Shown one piece after another: positions 11,825 to 23,817 of a DNA stretch of 64,000 nt (position 1 is the first letter of the stretch; every line of letters starts with the position of its first letter). The DNA comes from Achatina immaculata (Eukaryota > Mollusca > Gastropoda > Stylommatophora > Achatinidae): assembly GCA_009760885.1 (NCBI GenBank), contig CM019704.1, positions 16,798,429 to 16,862,428 of the forward strand. The letters are read 5' to 3'. Below the pieces are notes generated by a model. It searched no databases. It was not told the DNA's origin and was given only the letters and a program-made list of their open reading frames with translations. A program made the position numbers and the translations under genes.

Positions 11825-12275
11825 ACTGTGCGCTATTTCTGCGCGCTCTCTCTCTCTCTCTCGGTCCCTGATGACAGGCGTAGGATATCATGACCTTCCA
11901 CAACCCCGTGCATCTCAACAGGCTCGTCACTGAGCATTTCCACTTCCAGGATGATAAATCACCAAACAACTTTTCTCTCTGTCTACCTCTGTCTCCTTTA
12001 CCTTCGATCTTTCCTGCTGCCAACAGGCACTCTAGCCATCCTCTCCTAACACGCCCCACACATTTTGATTGTCGTTTTCTGATCGTTATTATAATTTCCC
12101 TCGTTTCTTGGCCTCTTTCGGAACTTCTTCGTTCGGGTACCTTTACCTTCAGCCTTCTTATTAAAAACCATACTTCAGTTGATTCTATCCTTCTTTTTCT
12201 GACCGTCCAGGCTTCGCATATGACAGGCTTGGTTCAGTGTCACACTGCAGCACTTTCCTCCTGGCTCTCGTAGAT
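11825..12275 (-). pseudogene. LINE-F 3' fragment, related to LINE-A (duplicate at 13630-14080)
   Basis: On the minus strand the order is EAWTVRKRRIESTEVWFLIRR, REIIITIRKRQSK, LAAGKIEGKGDRGRQREKLF, then LWKVMISYACHQG. This matches the end of RTE/BovB-type polyproteins (CESWT, EMWF.RRML, GKIEG.R.RGRPRE, LWR). Frameshifts separate the blocks, so it is dead. The second copy is its duplicate in unit 2 at 13630-14080. Confidence 0.65.
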
Positions 12276-12534
12276 AGTTTCTTGTTACAAAGTATGTATT
12301 TCAACTGAGCTGGCGCTTACAACTGTTAATAAAACTAGACTGAACGTTTGAAACTAGACGTTTTTATTGTTCTCACTCATGAACAGTTCTAATAAACACC
12401 TCCCCATGCTACCAGATTCTATTTTTCAAAATGTATATTTTAAATTTTTATATAATTTTACGTACCTACAAGTATACGCTCAAAACAAAAGCAGAGTTCT
12501 TGAAATGAGCGTGCAAACAAACATTTTCAGTAAT

Positions 12535-12805
12535 GGTCGAGAATAGAAGATGGAAATATGTGGGAAATGTGATCGAAAGAAGCAACCAGAGAATCGCAAA
12601 GCAAACCATGAAATGGGAAACATCTGGGGAAAAAAGAAAGAGGCTGACATCGAGAGACCCTAAAGAGAACACTGACAAGAGAGAATGCGATCATCAAATC
12701 CTTTGTATGATATTGGGATACTGGCCGGGAACAGAGACTCGTGGCGACAAATTGCGAGCCCTGTGTGACGTCTGACAGTAAGGGAGGGATGTAAGACACA
12801 AGATA
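12535..12805 (+). pseudogene. LINE-C 3' end fragment (duplicate at 14340-14610)
   Basis: Plus-strand translation gives NRRWKYVGNVIERSNQRIAK, QTMKWETSGEKRKR, then LRALCDV and a stop, with a TAAGACACAAGATA tail. The long copy at 59633-62248 ends the same way (QRIPKQAIKWNTTGQRKRG, LRTLCDV, and an AAGATATAAGATA tail). It is 5' truncated. The second copy is part of duplication 2. Confidence 0.7.
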
Positions 12806-14807
12806 TTCTTCATTTTGAAACATTTCTTCCTGGCCATGACTTTATAATTTTCTAACAGCCACTTTCGATGGACGCTCTAAACGATCTTAATAAGCACAAA
12901 AACGTAAACGACGATCTTCCATATTTAAGCAAATACGGGGTATTCCACAACTTCCTTCACGATTTCCGGAGGCACAGATGCTGCTTCACGTAGAAAGTAT
13001 GGGACTCGTATTTCCTAATGAGCTCCCACACAGTTACTTTGCTATTCTGCGTTCTGTTAGTGTTTCAGAATGATGGTAAACACATCTGTTGATCTTAAAA
13101 GATATTATAGAAGTGAACTGTACTTGGTTCTTAGTAAAGTTGTATACTTATACACTAATTTTTGTGAACTGTACTTAGTGTGGCTGACCTTCCCTCTATA
13201 GCAACCGACTTATACGGCCGAGTCAACTTACGGCCTGATGATGCGGCCTTACGTCGGTGCATGACTTACGTTACACTTCTGAATACACCTTGAACAGCGA
13301 CATAATTAAAATATTTTCCTACGTACGTGAGTCTGCAAACTCTTGCCTATTTGGCATCTTTATAAATTGTCTTTTTATATGTATTTCTGTGCGTCGATTC
13401 GATCTGTTTTTTTTTTCGGTCCTTCACATTATTCGGTTTTCAACATCGAATTATAAAAAAGTGGCCAGCGTGCATGCCAGGAAGATCCTCACAGCCAATT
13501 ATGATAATGCCAGTTTCACGTCCTACACTGGTCTTGTAGCCATTTTCTTGCCGGGGTCACTGACTTAATAAGGAGAAGTGTTTCTTGCGTTTTGTTGTTG
13601 AAATGGGAAGGATATAAAAGTTTAAAAAAACTGTGCGCTATTTCTGCGCGCTCTCTCTCTCTCTCTCGGTCCCTGATGACAGGCGTAGGATATCATGACC
13701 TTCCACAACCCCGTGCATCTCAACAGGCTCGTCACTGAGCATTTCCACTTCCAGGATGATAAATCACCAAACAACTTTTCTCTCTGTCTACCTCTGTCTC
13801 CTTTACCTTCGATCTTTCCTGCTGCCAACAGGCACTCTAGCCATCCTCTCCTAACACGCCCCACACATTTTGATTGTCGTTTTCTGATCGTTATTATAAT
13901 TTCCCTCGTTTCTTGGCCTCTTTCGGAACTTCTTCGTTCGGGTACCTTTACCTTCAGCCTTCTTATTAAAAACCATACTTCAGTTGATTCTATCCTTCTT
14001 TTTCTGACCGTCCAGGCTTCGCATATGACAGGCTTGGTTCAGTGTCACACTGCAGCACTTTCCTCCTGGCTCTCGTAGATAGTTTCTTGTTACAAAGTAT
14101 GTATTTCAACTGAGCTGGCGCTTACAACTGTTAATAAAACTAGACTGAACGTTTGAAACTAGACGTTTTTATTGTTCTCACTCATGAACAGTTCTAATAA
14201 ACACCTCCCCATGCTACCAGATTCTATTTTTCAAAATGTATATTTTAAATTTTTATATAATTTTACGTACCTACAAGTATACGCTCAAAACAAAAGCAGA
14301 GTTCTTGAAATGAGCGTGCAAACAAACATTTTCAGTAATGGTCGAGAATAGAAGATGGAAATATGTGGGAAATGTGATCGAAAGAAGCAACCAGAGAATC
14401 GCAAAGCAAACCATGAAATGGGAAACATCTGGGGAAAAAAGAAAGAGGCTGACATCGAGAGACCCTAAAGAGAACACTGACAAGAGAGAATGCGATCATC
14501 AAATCCTTTGTATGATATTGGGATACTGGCCGGGAACAGAGACTCGTGGCGACAAATTGCGAGCCCTGTGTGACGTCTGACAGTAAGGGAGGGATGTAAG
14601 ACACAAGATATTCTTCATTTTGAAACATTTCTTCCTGGCCATGACTTTATAATTTTCTAACAGCCACTTTCGATGGACGCTCTAAACGATCTTAATAAGC
14701 ACAAAAACGTAAACGACGATCTTCCATATTTAAGCAAATACGGGGTATTCCACAACTTCCTTCACGATTTCCGGAGGCACAGATGCTGCTTCACGTAGAA
14801 AGTATGG

Positions 14808-15825
14808 GTCTTTTTCTTGAGAAAAAGAGTAAAAAGTATTAAAGAGTAGAAAGTATGTGTCTTTTTCTTGTGAGGCTATATTTTAAAGAGTAGAAAGTAT
14901 GTGCCTTTTTCTTGTGAGAGTATATTAAAGAGTAGAAAGTATGTGTCTTTGTCTTGTGAGAGTATATTAAAGAGTAGAAAGTATGTGTCTTTTTCTTGTG
15001 AGAGTATATTAAAGAGTAGAAAGTATGTGTCTTTTTCTTGTGAGAGTATATTAAAGAGTAGAAAGTATGTGTCTTTTTCTTGTGAGAGTATATTAAAGGG
15101 AAGAAAGTATGTGTCTTTTTCTTGTGAGAGTATATTAAAGGGAAGAAAGTATGTGTCTTTTTCTTGTGAGAGTATATTAAAGAGTAGAAAGTATGTGTCT
15201 TTTTCTTGTGAGAGTATATTAAAGAGTAGAAAGTATGTGTCTTTTTCTTGTGAGAGTATATTAAAGGGAAGAAAGTATGTGTCTTTTTCTTGTGAGAGTA
15301 TATTAAAAAGTAGAAAGTATGTGTCTTTTTCTTGTGAGGCTATATTTTAAAGAGTAAAAAGTATGTGTCTTTTTCTTGTGAGGCTATATTTTAAAGAATA
15401 AAAAGTATGTGTCTTTTTCTTGTGAGGCTATATTTTAAAGAGTAAAAAGTATGTGTCTTTTTCTTGTGAGGCTATATTTTAAAGAGTAAAAAGTGTGTGT
15501 TTTTTTTCTTGTGAGAGTATATTAAAGAGTAGAAAGTATGTGTCTTTTTCTTGTGAGAGTATATTAAAGAGTAGAAAGTATGTGTCTTTTTCTTGTGAGA
15601 GTATATTAAAGAGTAGAAAGTATGTGTCTTTTTCTTGTGAGAGTATATTAAAGAGTAGAAAGTATGTGTCTTTTTCTTGTGAGAGTATATTAAAGAGTAG
15701 AAAGTATGTGTCTTTTTCTTGTGAGAGTATATTAAAGAGTAGAAAGTATGTGTCTTTTTCTTGTGAGAGTATATTAAAGGGAAGAAAGTATGTGTCTTTT
15801 TCTTCTGAGGGTACACTAAAGACAA
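14808..15825. repeat. 42-bp minisatellite, about 24 units
   Basis: The unit runs from GTATGTGTCTTTTTCTTGTG through AGAGTATATTAAAGAGTAGA to AA. Three variants alternate in blocks: GAGTAG, GGGAAG, and a 43-bp form with GGCTATATTTTAAAG clustered at 15330-15490. Because 42 is divisible by three, both strands carry long frames (14-residue repeat with SRKYVSFSCESILK on plus, FLLFNILSQEKDTY on minus). I do not regard them as genes. Confidence 0.95.
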
Positions 15826-16764
15826 TGTCTACGTAAACCCCACTTCCACAGGATTTGAACGTTGTGAAACAGCAAATCACGGACGTCATGGCAGTTTTTG
15901 CCTCAGACATGCTACACAATACCTGGGAGGAATTCCCATTATCTCATCAACTGGTTTGTCACCGTTGTGAAAGGGAAAAAACTGTGTGAATGTGCGTGTA
16001 TGTGCGTGCGTGTGTGGTGCTTACGTTGAGTGTATAAGGCGTGTATATTTCTTTATAAAATAACACACACGTTTCCCATGTAGCAGCATTTGACATCCAA
16101 CAGTTGTCTCCAGAAAGTATAAAGGAACTTTTGGAACACCCTATATACACTGGTCAGGAAAGAGCAGTTTCAGTCAAGAAAATGGCGTGATATTAACTCC
16201 ATCACTGAGTGAAGAAGAGGCTGAAGGTCATGGCTGATAGAGCCAGGAGAGCGATGGTCAGTCTCCAGGAAATCAGTGTCAGACTGGCATACAGATATAT
16301 AGAGAACGACGAACTCCGCCTGTAATATTACACTCTCTGCAGCAGGATCTGACCGTGTGGCAGAATAGCTAGGACATTACATCATTAGCAGCTAAGTGAA
16401 AATTTACCAACTGTTCTTTAGATAAGAGGTTTTCAAATTTTGTTGTCTCAGTCCATATCCTTAGAGGTCAAAGACACTTTTTGTTTTTCTGTTCCGCTTG
16501 GATGACTCTAGTGCCTTATGCTGCTCTCTAGTTCCTATTCCTCCTAAATATTCCAAATGCTCATATAATATGCGATAGTAACGCCCACACAGGTTAGTAA
16601 CGGAATTTTAGGAATCACTGTTCCAATGATATTTCTTTCCCCAAGAAATTATATATATATATATATATATATACTGAACTGCAGACAGATTCATGCCTTG
16701 GTTTAGACGAAACGAAGATTGGAATCTCAGTGACTGCAGTTCAAAGGTAATATAAAATCGCCAA
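15826..16764. other. No gene seen
   Basis: Contains an (AT)n microsatellite at about 16648-16674 and short GTGT-type tracts near 15980-16015. No coding or RNA signature was found. Confidence 0.5.
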
Positions 16765-17145
16765 CACTTAACTCTCTATTACGGTTGAATAGAAGAAGTA
16801 ACATAATCAACAGCCGATGCCCTATCACGATTAAAAGATGTTCTAACATGATCAATAGCTGACTCTCTTTCCGGGTTAAAAGATGTTATAACAACAACAA
16901 CAGCTGACTCTATCACGGTGAAAACATGACATAACATCAATAACAGCTGACGCTGTATCAGGTTTAAAGGTGATACAGCATCTCTTACTGCTGACGCTCT
17001 ATCACAGTTAAATGAGGATATAACATTACCAAGAGCTGACTCTCTATTATAATTTACACATCATATAACATTACCAAAAAATGGACGCTGTATCACTGTT
17101 AAAAGATGATATAACACCACTAAAAAGCTGACGCTCTATCGCGAT
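16765..17145. repeat. Diverged tandem repeat, unit about 60 bp
   Basis: About six degenerate copies of a unit containing AGCTGACKCTCTATCACRG followed by TTAAAAGATGATATAACAT. Divergence is higher than in the neighbouring minisatellites, suggesting an older array. DNA from 17146 to 17860 holds no recognised gene. Confidence 0.75.
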
Positions 17146-17858
17146 GATTTCAAATCAGCTTCAAATGAAATAACTATTCTTCTGTCCAATTTTAAAACAA
17201 GAATGAGGTCTTACTTCCTCCCAAATTCCATACACACTCTTAGTACCTTAAAAAAAACTACACCATAAAATACTTTTGATACATATGTATGTGTCCTCAG
17301 GCTGTCTTTACACATATTTCACGTCTCTTCTTCTCTTTTCTATTCTAATGAGCCCTCACTAACAAAAAAATGTAAGCGACAGACCTGCCGGCTATGCTTC
17401 CGGTTTGCGATTTCACCAGTTTTCCGGTTCCTGTCTCGAGCCGGAAGTCTCTATCAACGATTTATGCGTGCTTTCCTCCATAAAATCCTGCATAGTTGAA
17501 GAACATATCCTAAGGCGGTCTGCTGCTCCAGCAGTACATTGTGCAGTCTTTTAGAAATCCGGCATAATCTGGTGACGGGAGAACCACGTGGACAACCGGA
17601 TGGCGTACGGCGCCTGAGGCATGGTTTTGGAAATTGCGATTGCGACTTTTTCACTTGCTTGTTTTGTTATTTTTTAGTTATTGTTATTATTACTATTATT
17701 ATGATCATGATTATTGTTATTATTATTTTGGCTTTAAATATCCTAGGATATCATTTTTTTTCAAACTTTATGAAAATAAAATAATATTAATTTTTTTTCC
17801 ATTTCTGATTGTACAAGGAGAACAAGGTTCATTTTATGGACGATTTGATTTAATTTCT

Positions 17859-17860
<2 letters not shown>

Positions 17861-17893
<33 letters not shown>

Positions 17894-17894
17894 G

Positions 17895-17947
<53 letters not shown>

Positions 17948-17991
17948 TCATTTACACTGCCATGAAATTACGTTTCCTCTTTAACAACAAT

Positions 17992-18032
<41 letters not shown>
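17861..18032. repeat. (CTA)n and (TC)n microsatellites
   Basis: A (CTA)n trinucleotide run at about 17861-17943 and a (TC)n run at about 17996-18030, separated by unique sequence. 18033-18595 shows no gene. Confidence 0.95.
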
Positions 18033-18035
<3 letters not shown>

Positions 18036-18595
18036 ACTCTGTCTCTCTCCCTCAAAAGTTTTCACCCCGAGTATATTGCTTCATAATAATGATCCTATAT
18101 GTGCACATGTCAAGATCCAAACCCAGAGACCACATCAACATCTTAAGTCGTGGAGACCAAGTGCACAATATTCAGGGCGCTCACAGATCACATCCCCTCA
18201 TCCCAATAAACTCCCCACAGAGTGATCGCTAACTACACCCTGCAATAGACAAGAAGAAGAAACCGTGGAACACCACCTGCCGGTCTGCGGAAAGATCTTC
18301 GAAAGCAGCTTCTGCCATCCAAGTCTTTCATCAGAGACGTACAGTACAGAGTTACAGAACAACTGTACAAGGAGGAAAAGTGAAAGCCTGTGAACAGAAA
18401 AGCCAAAGATCAAGGTGAAAGTCAAATTTAAATAGATGTACGTTTGTTAACGCACAACCTTCTTAAAATGTCAGCAGTTGCTGATTTGGAAGTCATTCAG
18501 AAATGGTATTCTTATGAGCAACTGAACAAGCGTTTTATTATTTTTTTTCCCCCAGTTTGGATGTAAGGGACAAAACATACGTAAAAGAAAAATCT

Positions 18596-18790
18596 CTGTA
18601 AGCGAAGACAAACATAAACTTATAAAGAATATGAAGATAGGAAAAACTTATAAAGAATATAAGAGAAGTGAAACTTATAAAGAATACAACGCGAGTAGAA
18701 ACTTATAAAGAATATAAAGATAGGAGACACTTATAAAGAATATACGAGAGGAGAAACTTATAAAGAATATAATCGAGGAGAAACTTAAAA
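18596..18790. repeat. About 28-bp tandem repeat
   Basis: ACTTATAAAGAATAT recurs roughly every 28 bp, about seven copies with variable GAG-rich spacers. 18791-19218 has no recognised gene. Confidence 0.85.
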
Positions 18791-19218
18791 CCACGAGGGC
18801 ATCTTAAAACCAAGTCAGAGGAGACCAAATCAGAAATGACACGATCAGGGCAAGGGTTGGGGGTAACACCAGTACTACACTACATTCAGAAACAACAAGT
18901 GGAATAGTCCGACCATGTCACACGACAACCATCAGACAGTAATCATGCTAAGATATGTAGGACACTGGAAGAGGGCTGCCCATGCAAGAAGAAACTACAC
19001 AAACCTTAAGCATCCAGTTATATGAAGCAAATCGTTGAACCCTATCAACAGGTCTACCCGTTCCCTCAACACTGAAAGGTTTAAGAGGAAGACGACAGAA
19101 AACATAAAGAAATGTAAGCGAGAATAAACTTTTTAAACCGAACATACACAAGAAGAAACTTAAAAGAATATACGCATGGAGAAACCTAAGAGAATATAAA
19201 TGAGGAGAAACTACAAAC

Positions 19219-19864
19219 ATCATCATCATCATCATGTGCCGTGCCGACTGGCGTTGGCTATTATGCTTCTCCAGAGTACACGATCCTTCATGCAGGCCAT
19301 CAGCTCAGTTGGTGATCTCCTCTCACACCATCCCGTCAGACTGTCCAGTATCATTTCTCTTGGTCTTCCTCTTGATCTTCTTCCTTCTATTTTTCCTGTT
19401 GTTATAATATTTTCTGTGCCCCCTCTTCTCATTGCATGTTCTATGAAAGTACATTGTCTCTATCCTATCTTTTTGACAAGGTTTTTTTTTTTGTCTCTCC
19501 AGCTCTTCTAATACATTCTTCATTAGTTATTTTTGCTGTCCAGGGGATTCGCAACATTCTTCTAATAAACCACATTTCTGCTGCTTCCAATGATTTTTGT
19601 GCAGACTTGCCTATTGTCCATGATTCACTTCTATATAACAAGATAGTTTAAATATAGCATTTTAGGACTCGTTTTCTAACATTCATTGATAAGGATGTGT
19701 TGGTTTGTTTGTTTCTCATTCTCTGAAATGCAGTCTTTGCTTGGCCTATTCTGTTCCTAATTTCTGTTCTGTATTTCCCATCTGAAGTTATTACTGCTCC
19801 AAGGTATTTGAATTTCTGCACCTGATTTAGGAGAGTTCCGTTTAATTTTATACATTTCATTTTT
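19219..19864 (-). pseudogene. LINE-A copy, 5'-truncated, 10-bp target duplication
   Basis: The 646-bp insertion encodes on minus the end of an RTE-like reverse transcriptase: KLNGTLLNQVQKFKYLGAVI (motif FKYLG), TEIRNRIGQAKTAFQRM, then the tail GKIEGRRSRGRPREM and LWRSIIANASRHGT. A nonsense codon interrupts it (GAA to TAA after CYI, near 19648) and a T-run frameshift lies near 19485. AACTACAAAC flanks it at 19209-19218 and 19865-19874. The 3' end is (TGA)n, seen as CAT repeats on plus. Confidence 0.88.
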
Positions 19865-20564
19865 AACTACAAACGCACACTCTAAAAGCCCAAACGTCAT
19901 TATTTACATGAACAGCGCTTACATGAAGAAGGAAGATCCTTCAAAGAGAGCTCAGTTACCCGAGACCACTCTCTCCGCCCCCTGCACAATCACCGATATA
20001 ATCAAACCAAACAGACTTTCCATTATGGATATGATCATTATTTATTCAGGTCAGAACACTAGACTCGGAGAATAGAGTAATCCCTGCCGGATTTCCATAC
20101 GTCGAGTCGACTAATGGGGGTGATCGCTGCATTCGATTGGTGCATTTGTCACTGTCGGGGTCTAGGATTAATTGCATTGGCTGATACAGAGGCACGCAAA
20201 TGGCAATGGCAAAGTACAAACTGCAGAACAAGTATTTCTTTGTTATCATTAGACTTGTTTTCTTTTTTCCCCCCTTAGACTTCGGGAAGCGTTATTAGCT
20301 GTTCAGGATAAATAAACAGACGAGACTTGATAAGCAGACACGTGTAAACACAGACAGGTAGATGTACTAAAGGTAGACCTGTGCAGTTATATCAGTTACG
20401 TCGACAGAGAGATTTTAAAGTAAACAATGACGCAGGCAGACTGGTCAGCATAGACAAATATGCAGACAGGTAGGGAGAGAGAGACAGACAGACAGACAAA
20501 CAGGCAAGCAGAGAGTCAAACAGTCACAGAGGTCAACAGACTTCTATCTGCAGGCAGGCAGGTA

Positions 20565-20567
<3 letters not shown>
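19865..20567. other. No gene seen
   Basis: Intergenic sequence with a CAGA-rich stretch around 20460-20550 leading into a GATA array. No family signature. Confidence 0.5.

Positions 20568-20661
<94 letters not shown>
20568..20661. repeat. (GATA)n microsatellite
   Basis: About 23 uninterrupted GATA units. 20662-21299 shows no gene. Confidence 0.97.
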
Positions 20662-20662
<1 letters not shown>

Positions 20663-21299
20663 TCACTATCCTCACAAACTTTTACGTCCAGCTTGCTTAC
20701 ATTCAGTGGTCGACTTTATCAATACAACGCATCCCGCTTAAACTTCCAAGCTGGATTCCTGTTGCTAGTGCTAAGAACCATAACTGATACCCCTTGTATA
20801 CCCACCACGTAATTGGACAGCAGGTGTTACAGAGGTGACGTGGAGATCCATCTTAACAAACGATAGTGGAGAATCTTTAGACAGTCGATGCCGTCTAGGG
20901 AAAGACCAACTGCTAAAGACCTTCCCAAGATACCGACGAAATGCGTGACTGTTTCATCCTAAACTATTCGTCATATGTTAGATCTGGCATAACAGTTATA
21001 ATCCGTTACGTTCATGTTCCTAATGCAGCTTGTAAACTTACAGTGCTGAAAAGAACAGCAGAGTAGGCCAAAGTAGAAAACTGCGAAGAAAGCAAAGGAG
21101 GAACAATGAAAGAACGGAAACCTCGAACACGGTAAAGATAATTCTGCGAGAACTGCAATACAAAAATTGTTATACATTACGGTACCCATACCATGCTATG
21201 ACATATAAAAAAATTGTAATGCATTACACTGGAAACGATGCTACGATTCGTACATCTTATAAATTTCTTCTTTAGTTTTTATTTTCTATGACGCAGTGT

Positions 21300-22010
21300 C
21301 CTTTTCTGTTCTTTTATTTAACACGGTGTTTTTTTCCATTTCTTTTCTAGAATAGGGTATCTCTTGTGTTTTTCTTTTCTAGAAAATAGTATCTTTTTGT
21401 TCATCTTTTCTAGAAAATAGTATCTTTTTGTTCTTCTTTTTTAGAGTACAGTATTTTTTTTCTTCTTTTCTAGAATACAGTATTTTTTGTTCTTATTTTC
21501 TAGAATACAGTTTTTTTTTCTTCTTTTCTAGAAAATAGTGTCGTTTTTTTCTTCTTTTCTAGAATACAATATCTTTTTTGTTATTCTTTTCTAGAAAATA
21601 GTATCTTTTGTTCTCATTTTCTAAAATAAAGAGGTAAAGGTAAGATTCCTGTTTCCGTGCCATTTAGGCATATTGGGGAATACGGTGTTAGGTCTGCATT
21701 TTTCATGACCTTCGGCACATGAACGTATGATGTGGTCAGTATCACGCCTGGGTGCTTTACCTACCCAGATTTCTCTGGTACCCATTTTTAGAGGCTGGGT
21801 GAACCCCGGGGCCGTATTGGTCAGAAAAAAAACCCCCACTCAGTTGGGGATTCGAACCCTCGACCATTCGTTTGCTAGACGAGTGCTCTAACCACCACGC
21901 TAGCCTGTCTCCTCTTTTCTAAAATACAGTATCTTTTTTTTTGTTGTTGTTTTCTTCTTTTCTAGAAAACAGTATCTTTTTTGTTCTTCTTTTCAAGAAT
22001 ATATTCTTTG
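21300..22010. repeat. About 30-bp minisatellite split by a SINE
   Basis: Degenerate units of TTCTTTTCTAGAAWAYAGTA plus a T-run repeat about nine times from 21300 to 21625. They resume after the SINE-1 insertion (21910-22000), so the SINE landed in a pre-existing array or the array grew on both sides. Confidence 0.8.
21640..21910 (-). mobile_element. SINE-1 copy, well preserved
   Basis: On minus the tRNA-like head has A box TAGCGTGGTGGTTAGAGCAC and a perfect B box GGTTCGAATCC with usual spacing. It is followed by the core (AAAATGGGTACCAGAGAAAT), ACTGACCACATCATAC, and a 3' tail of TTACCTTTACC. This is the best preserved internal Pol III promoter in the window. It is non-coding; movement would depend on a LINE enzyme. 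Its duplicate lies at 23545-23817. Confidence 0.85.
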
Positions 22011-22904
22011 TTTTCTGTTCCTTCTTCCTAGGGCATCTGTCCTTTATTTAAATTGTCAGGCGTTTTCATCCTCTTTTCTGTCATTCTCTACATCGTCTGT
22101 CTTTGCCTCTGTCTCTATGTTTTTTTTTCCTCACGGTCTCTGGCTATAAGTGCGTGTTACTAGGTTATTTTTGTCTTTGAGTAAGCATTAATATTATTCA
22201 TTCATTGGTCCACGTACTTGGCGACCTATTTCGTGCCTTTCCAGCGCTCATTTGCGCAATTCTGAGCAGAACATATTCGTATCTTCTGTATTCTCATCGT
22301 AATTCTAGCATTCATTGTATCTTCGATCCTGATTTTGTGTTATTATTTTTCTTTTTATTTAATATTCCTTACAGCCATCTCCACTTCCTCTTTTAATATC
22401 AACTTGGCGATCCGTTTTCGGCGTCATCTATATTGCATGAATCCATCTTTGACGGTCAGTTTTTTTCAGTGGGTGCTGTATGTTTTCCCCATCAATCCTC
22501 CTCCAGAGAAACATGTTTTACAAATGTCGAAGCGATGGTCCTCAGAAACACAGGGAACAGGAGGAGACCACAAGTCCTGGAGTTATGTATGCAGTTTTAT
22601 TATGACAATACAATAGCCGAAGCGGGATTTGATCACTTTATGGCATATATTAAGAAGGGTCGAGAGATGGGCGATGGTACATGACTGTATTCAGTAACCT
22701 GTTTCAGAAATGGTATCGAAACTAAAGTATAAGTAGTTAGTCACACGCTGTTAAAATTAGGGCAAGCAGAAATTTTGATCAAAGCTCTATGTATGCTTTT
22801 ATTCCTCCGATGAGCTCTTTCTTGTTCTTTACAAGTCGTCTCCACTCATTGGGATTCTCAGTTTGGCTTTCTTCCAGCACTTTCTCTCCCATTGAAAAAT
22901 GAAT

Positions 22905-23085
22905 TTTCCCATTTCTTTATAGAAACACCAATTCTCTTTGTAAGACGCTGTATTTTCCCATTTCTTCACAGAAACACTATTCCCCTTGTAAAACGTTATA
23001 TTTTCCCATTTCTTCATAGAAATACCATTCCATTTCTAAAACGCTGTATTTTCCCATTTCTTCACAGAAACACCATTCCATTCTT
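22905..23085. repeat. 48-bp minisatellite, short allele (about 4 units)
   Basis: Units of the type TTTTCCCATTTCTTCAYAGA plus AACACTATTCCCCTTGTAAA and a GTTATA/GCTGTA end. The two alternating subtypes suggest a 96-bp higher-order unit. 48 is divisible by three, so a 16-residue frame (MKKWENITFYKGNSVS) is open on minus; not a gene by my judgement. Confidence 0.9.
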
Positions 23086-23544
23086 TTTTGTAAAATCTGC
23101 AGCTGCTGAAAACTGAAGGCCATTGGTTGCATAGGGTCAGTATTAGTGAACTCTCAGCTTCATGTAAGTGGTTTCTACCCTTGATCATTTCCTGTTTTCT
23201 TCTCCAGTCTTTTGGGCACCTTCAAGTATGTCCTTTCAGACAATCAGACAACGCTAATCTCCGTAACCAAAACTGTTAAGCATTTATCTATTTCATTGGC
23301 TTACTAGTTGTCCTCTATAAGGATATATATCACATCAGTGAATTCGATTATCTTCGTGATATTTATACTCGGACCTGTGTCGTTTCACCCGGTGATTGTA
23401 CTCTTCGCAGCTGTCTCCCATTTAACAGTTTAACAAAAAACAGAACGAATGAACTACGAGAGAGTCGGCCATAATCAATAAGTTCGAAATGAAACTTTAA
23501 AATTGAGACACCGTGAGTCCAACTCTTGTAATAATAGCACCGTA

Positions 23545-23817
23545 AGATTTTTGTTTCCGTGCCATTTAGGCATATTGGGGAATACGGTGTTAGGTCTGCA
23601 TTTTTCATGACCTTCGGCACATGAACGTATGATGTGGTCAGTATCACGCCTGGGTGCTTTACCTACCCAGATTTCTCTGGTACCCATTTTTAGAGGCTGG
23701 GTGAACCCCGGGGCCGTATTGGTCAGAAAAAAAACCCCACTCAGTTGGGGATTCGAACCCTCGACCATTCGTTTGCTAGACGAGTGCTCTAACCATCACG
23801 CTAGCCTGTCTCCTCTT
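23545..23817 (-). mobile_element. SINE-1 copy (duplicate of 21640-21910)
   Basis: Same tRNA-like head, B box GGTTCGAATC and core as the copy at 21640-21910, brought here by duplication 3 rather than by a separate insertion. It has a few substitutions, e.g. ACCATC for ACCACC in the head. Confidence 0.85.

Larger units (their letters stand above)
11198..14807. repeat. Tandem duplication 2 (two units of 1805 bp)
   Basis: Unit 1 is 11198-13002 and unit 2 is 13003-14807, with GACTCGTATTTCC at 11198 and 13003. I noticed no difference between the units over 1.8 kb, which implies a very recent duplication or an assembly artefact. Each unit holds a LINE-F fragment and a LINE-C tail. The left breakpoint is inside the element at 10870-11461. 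The 42-bp minisatellite begins right after unit 2. Confidence 0.95.

Noticed and set aside
15472..15919. Repeat-protein genes on both strands of the 42-bp array
   Set aside because: Unit length divisible by three keeps frames open on both strands; no start context, no unique domain.
21840..21912. Genuine tRNA gene
   Set aside because: A and B boxes are good, but the sequence does not fold into a clean cloverleaf with acceptor stem and continues into a SINE body; it is a SINE head.
22433..22684. Possible small protein (with FDHFMAYIKKGREMGDGT)
   Set aside because: Duplicated frame in unit 1 and 2 with no family match; may be a decayed LINE tail but lacks the GRPR signature.
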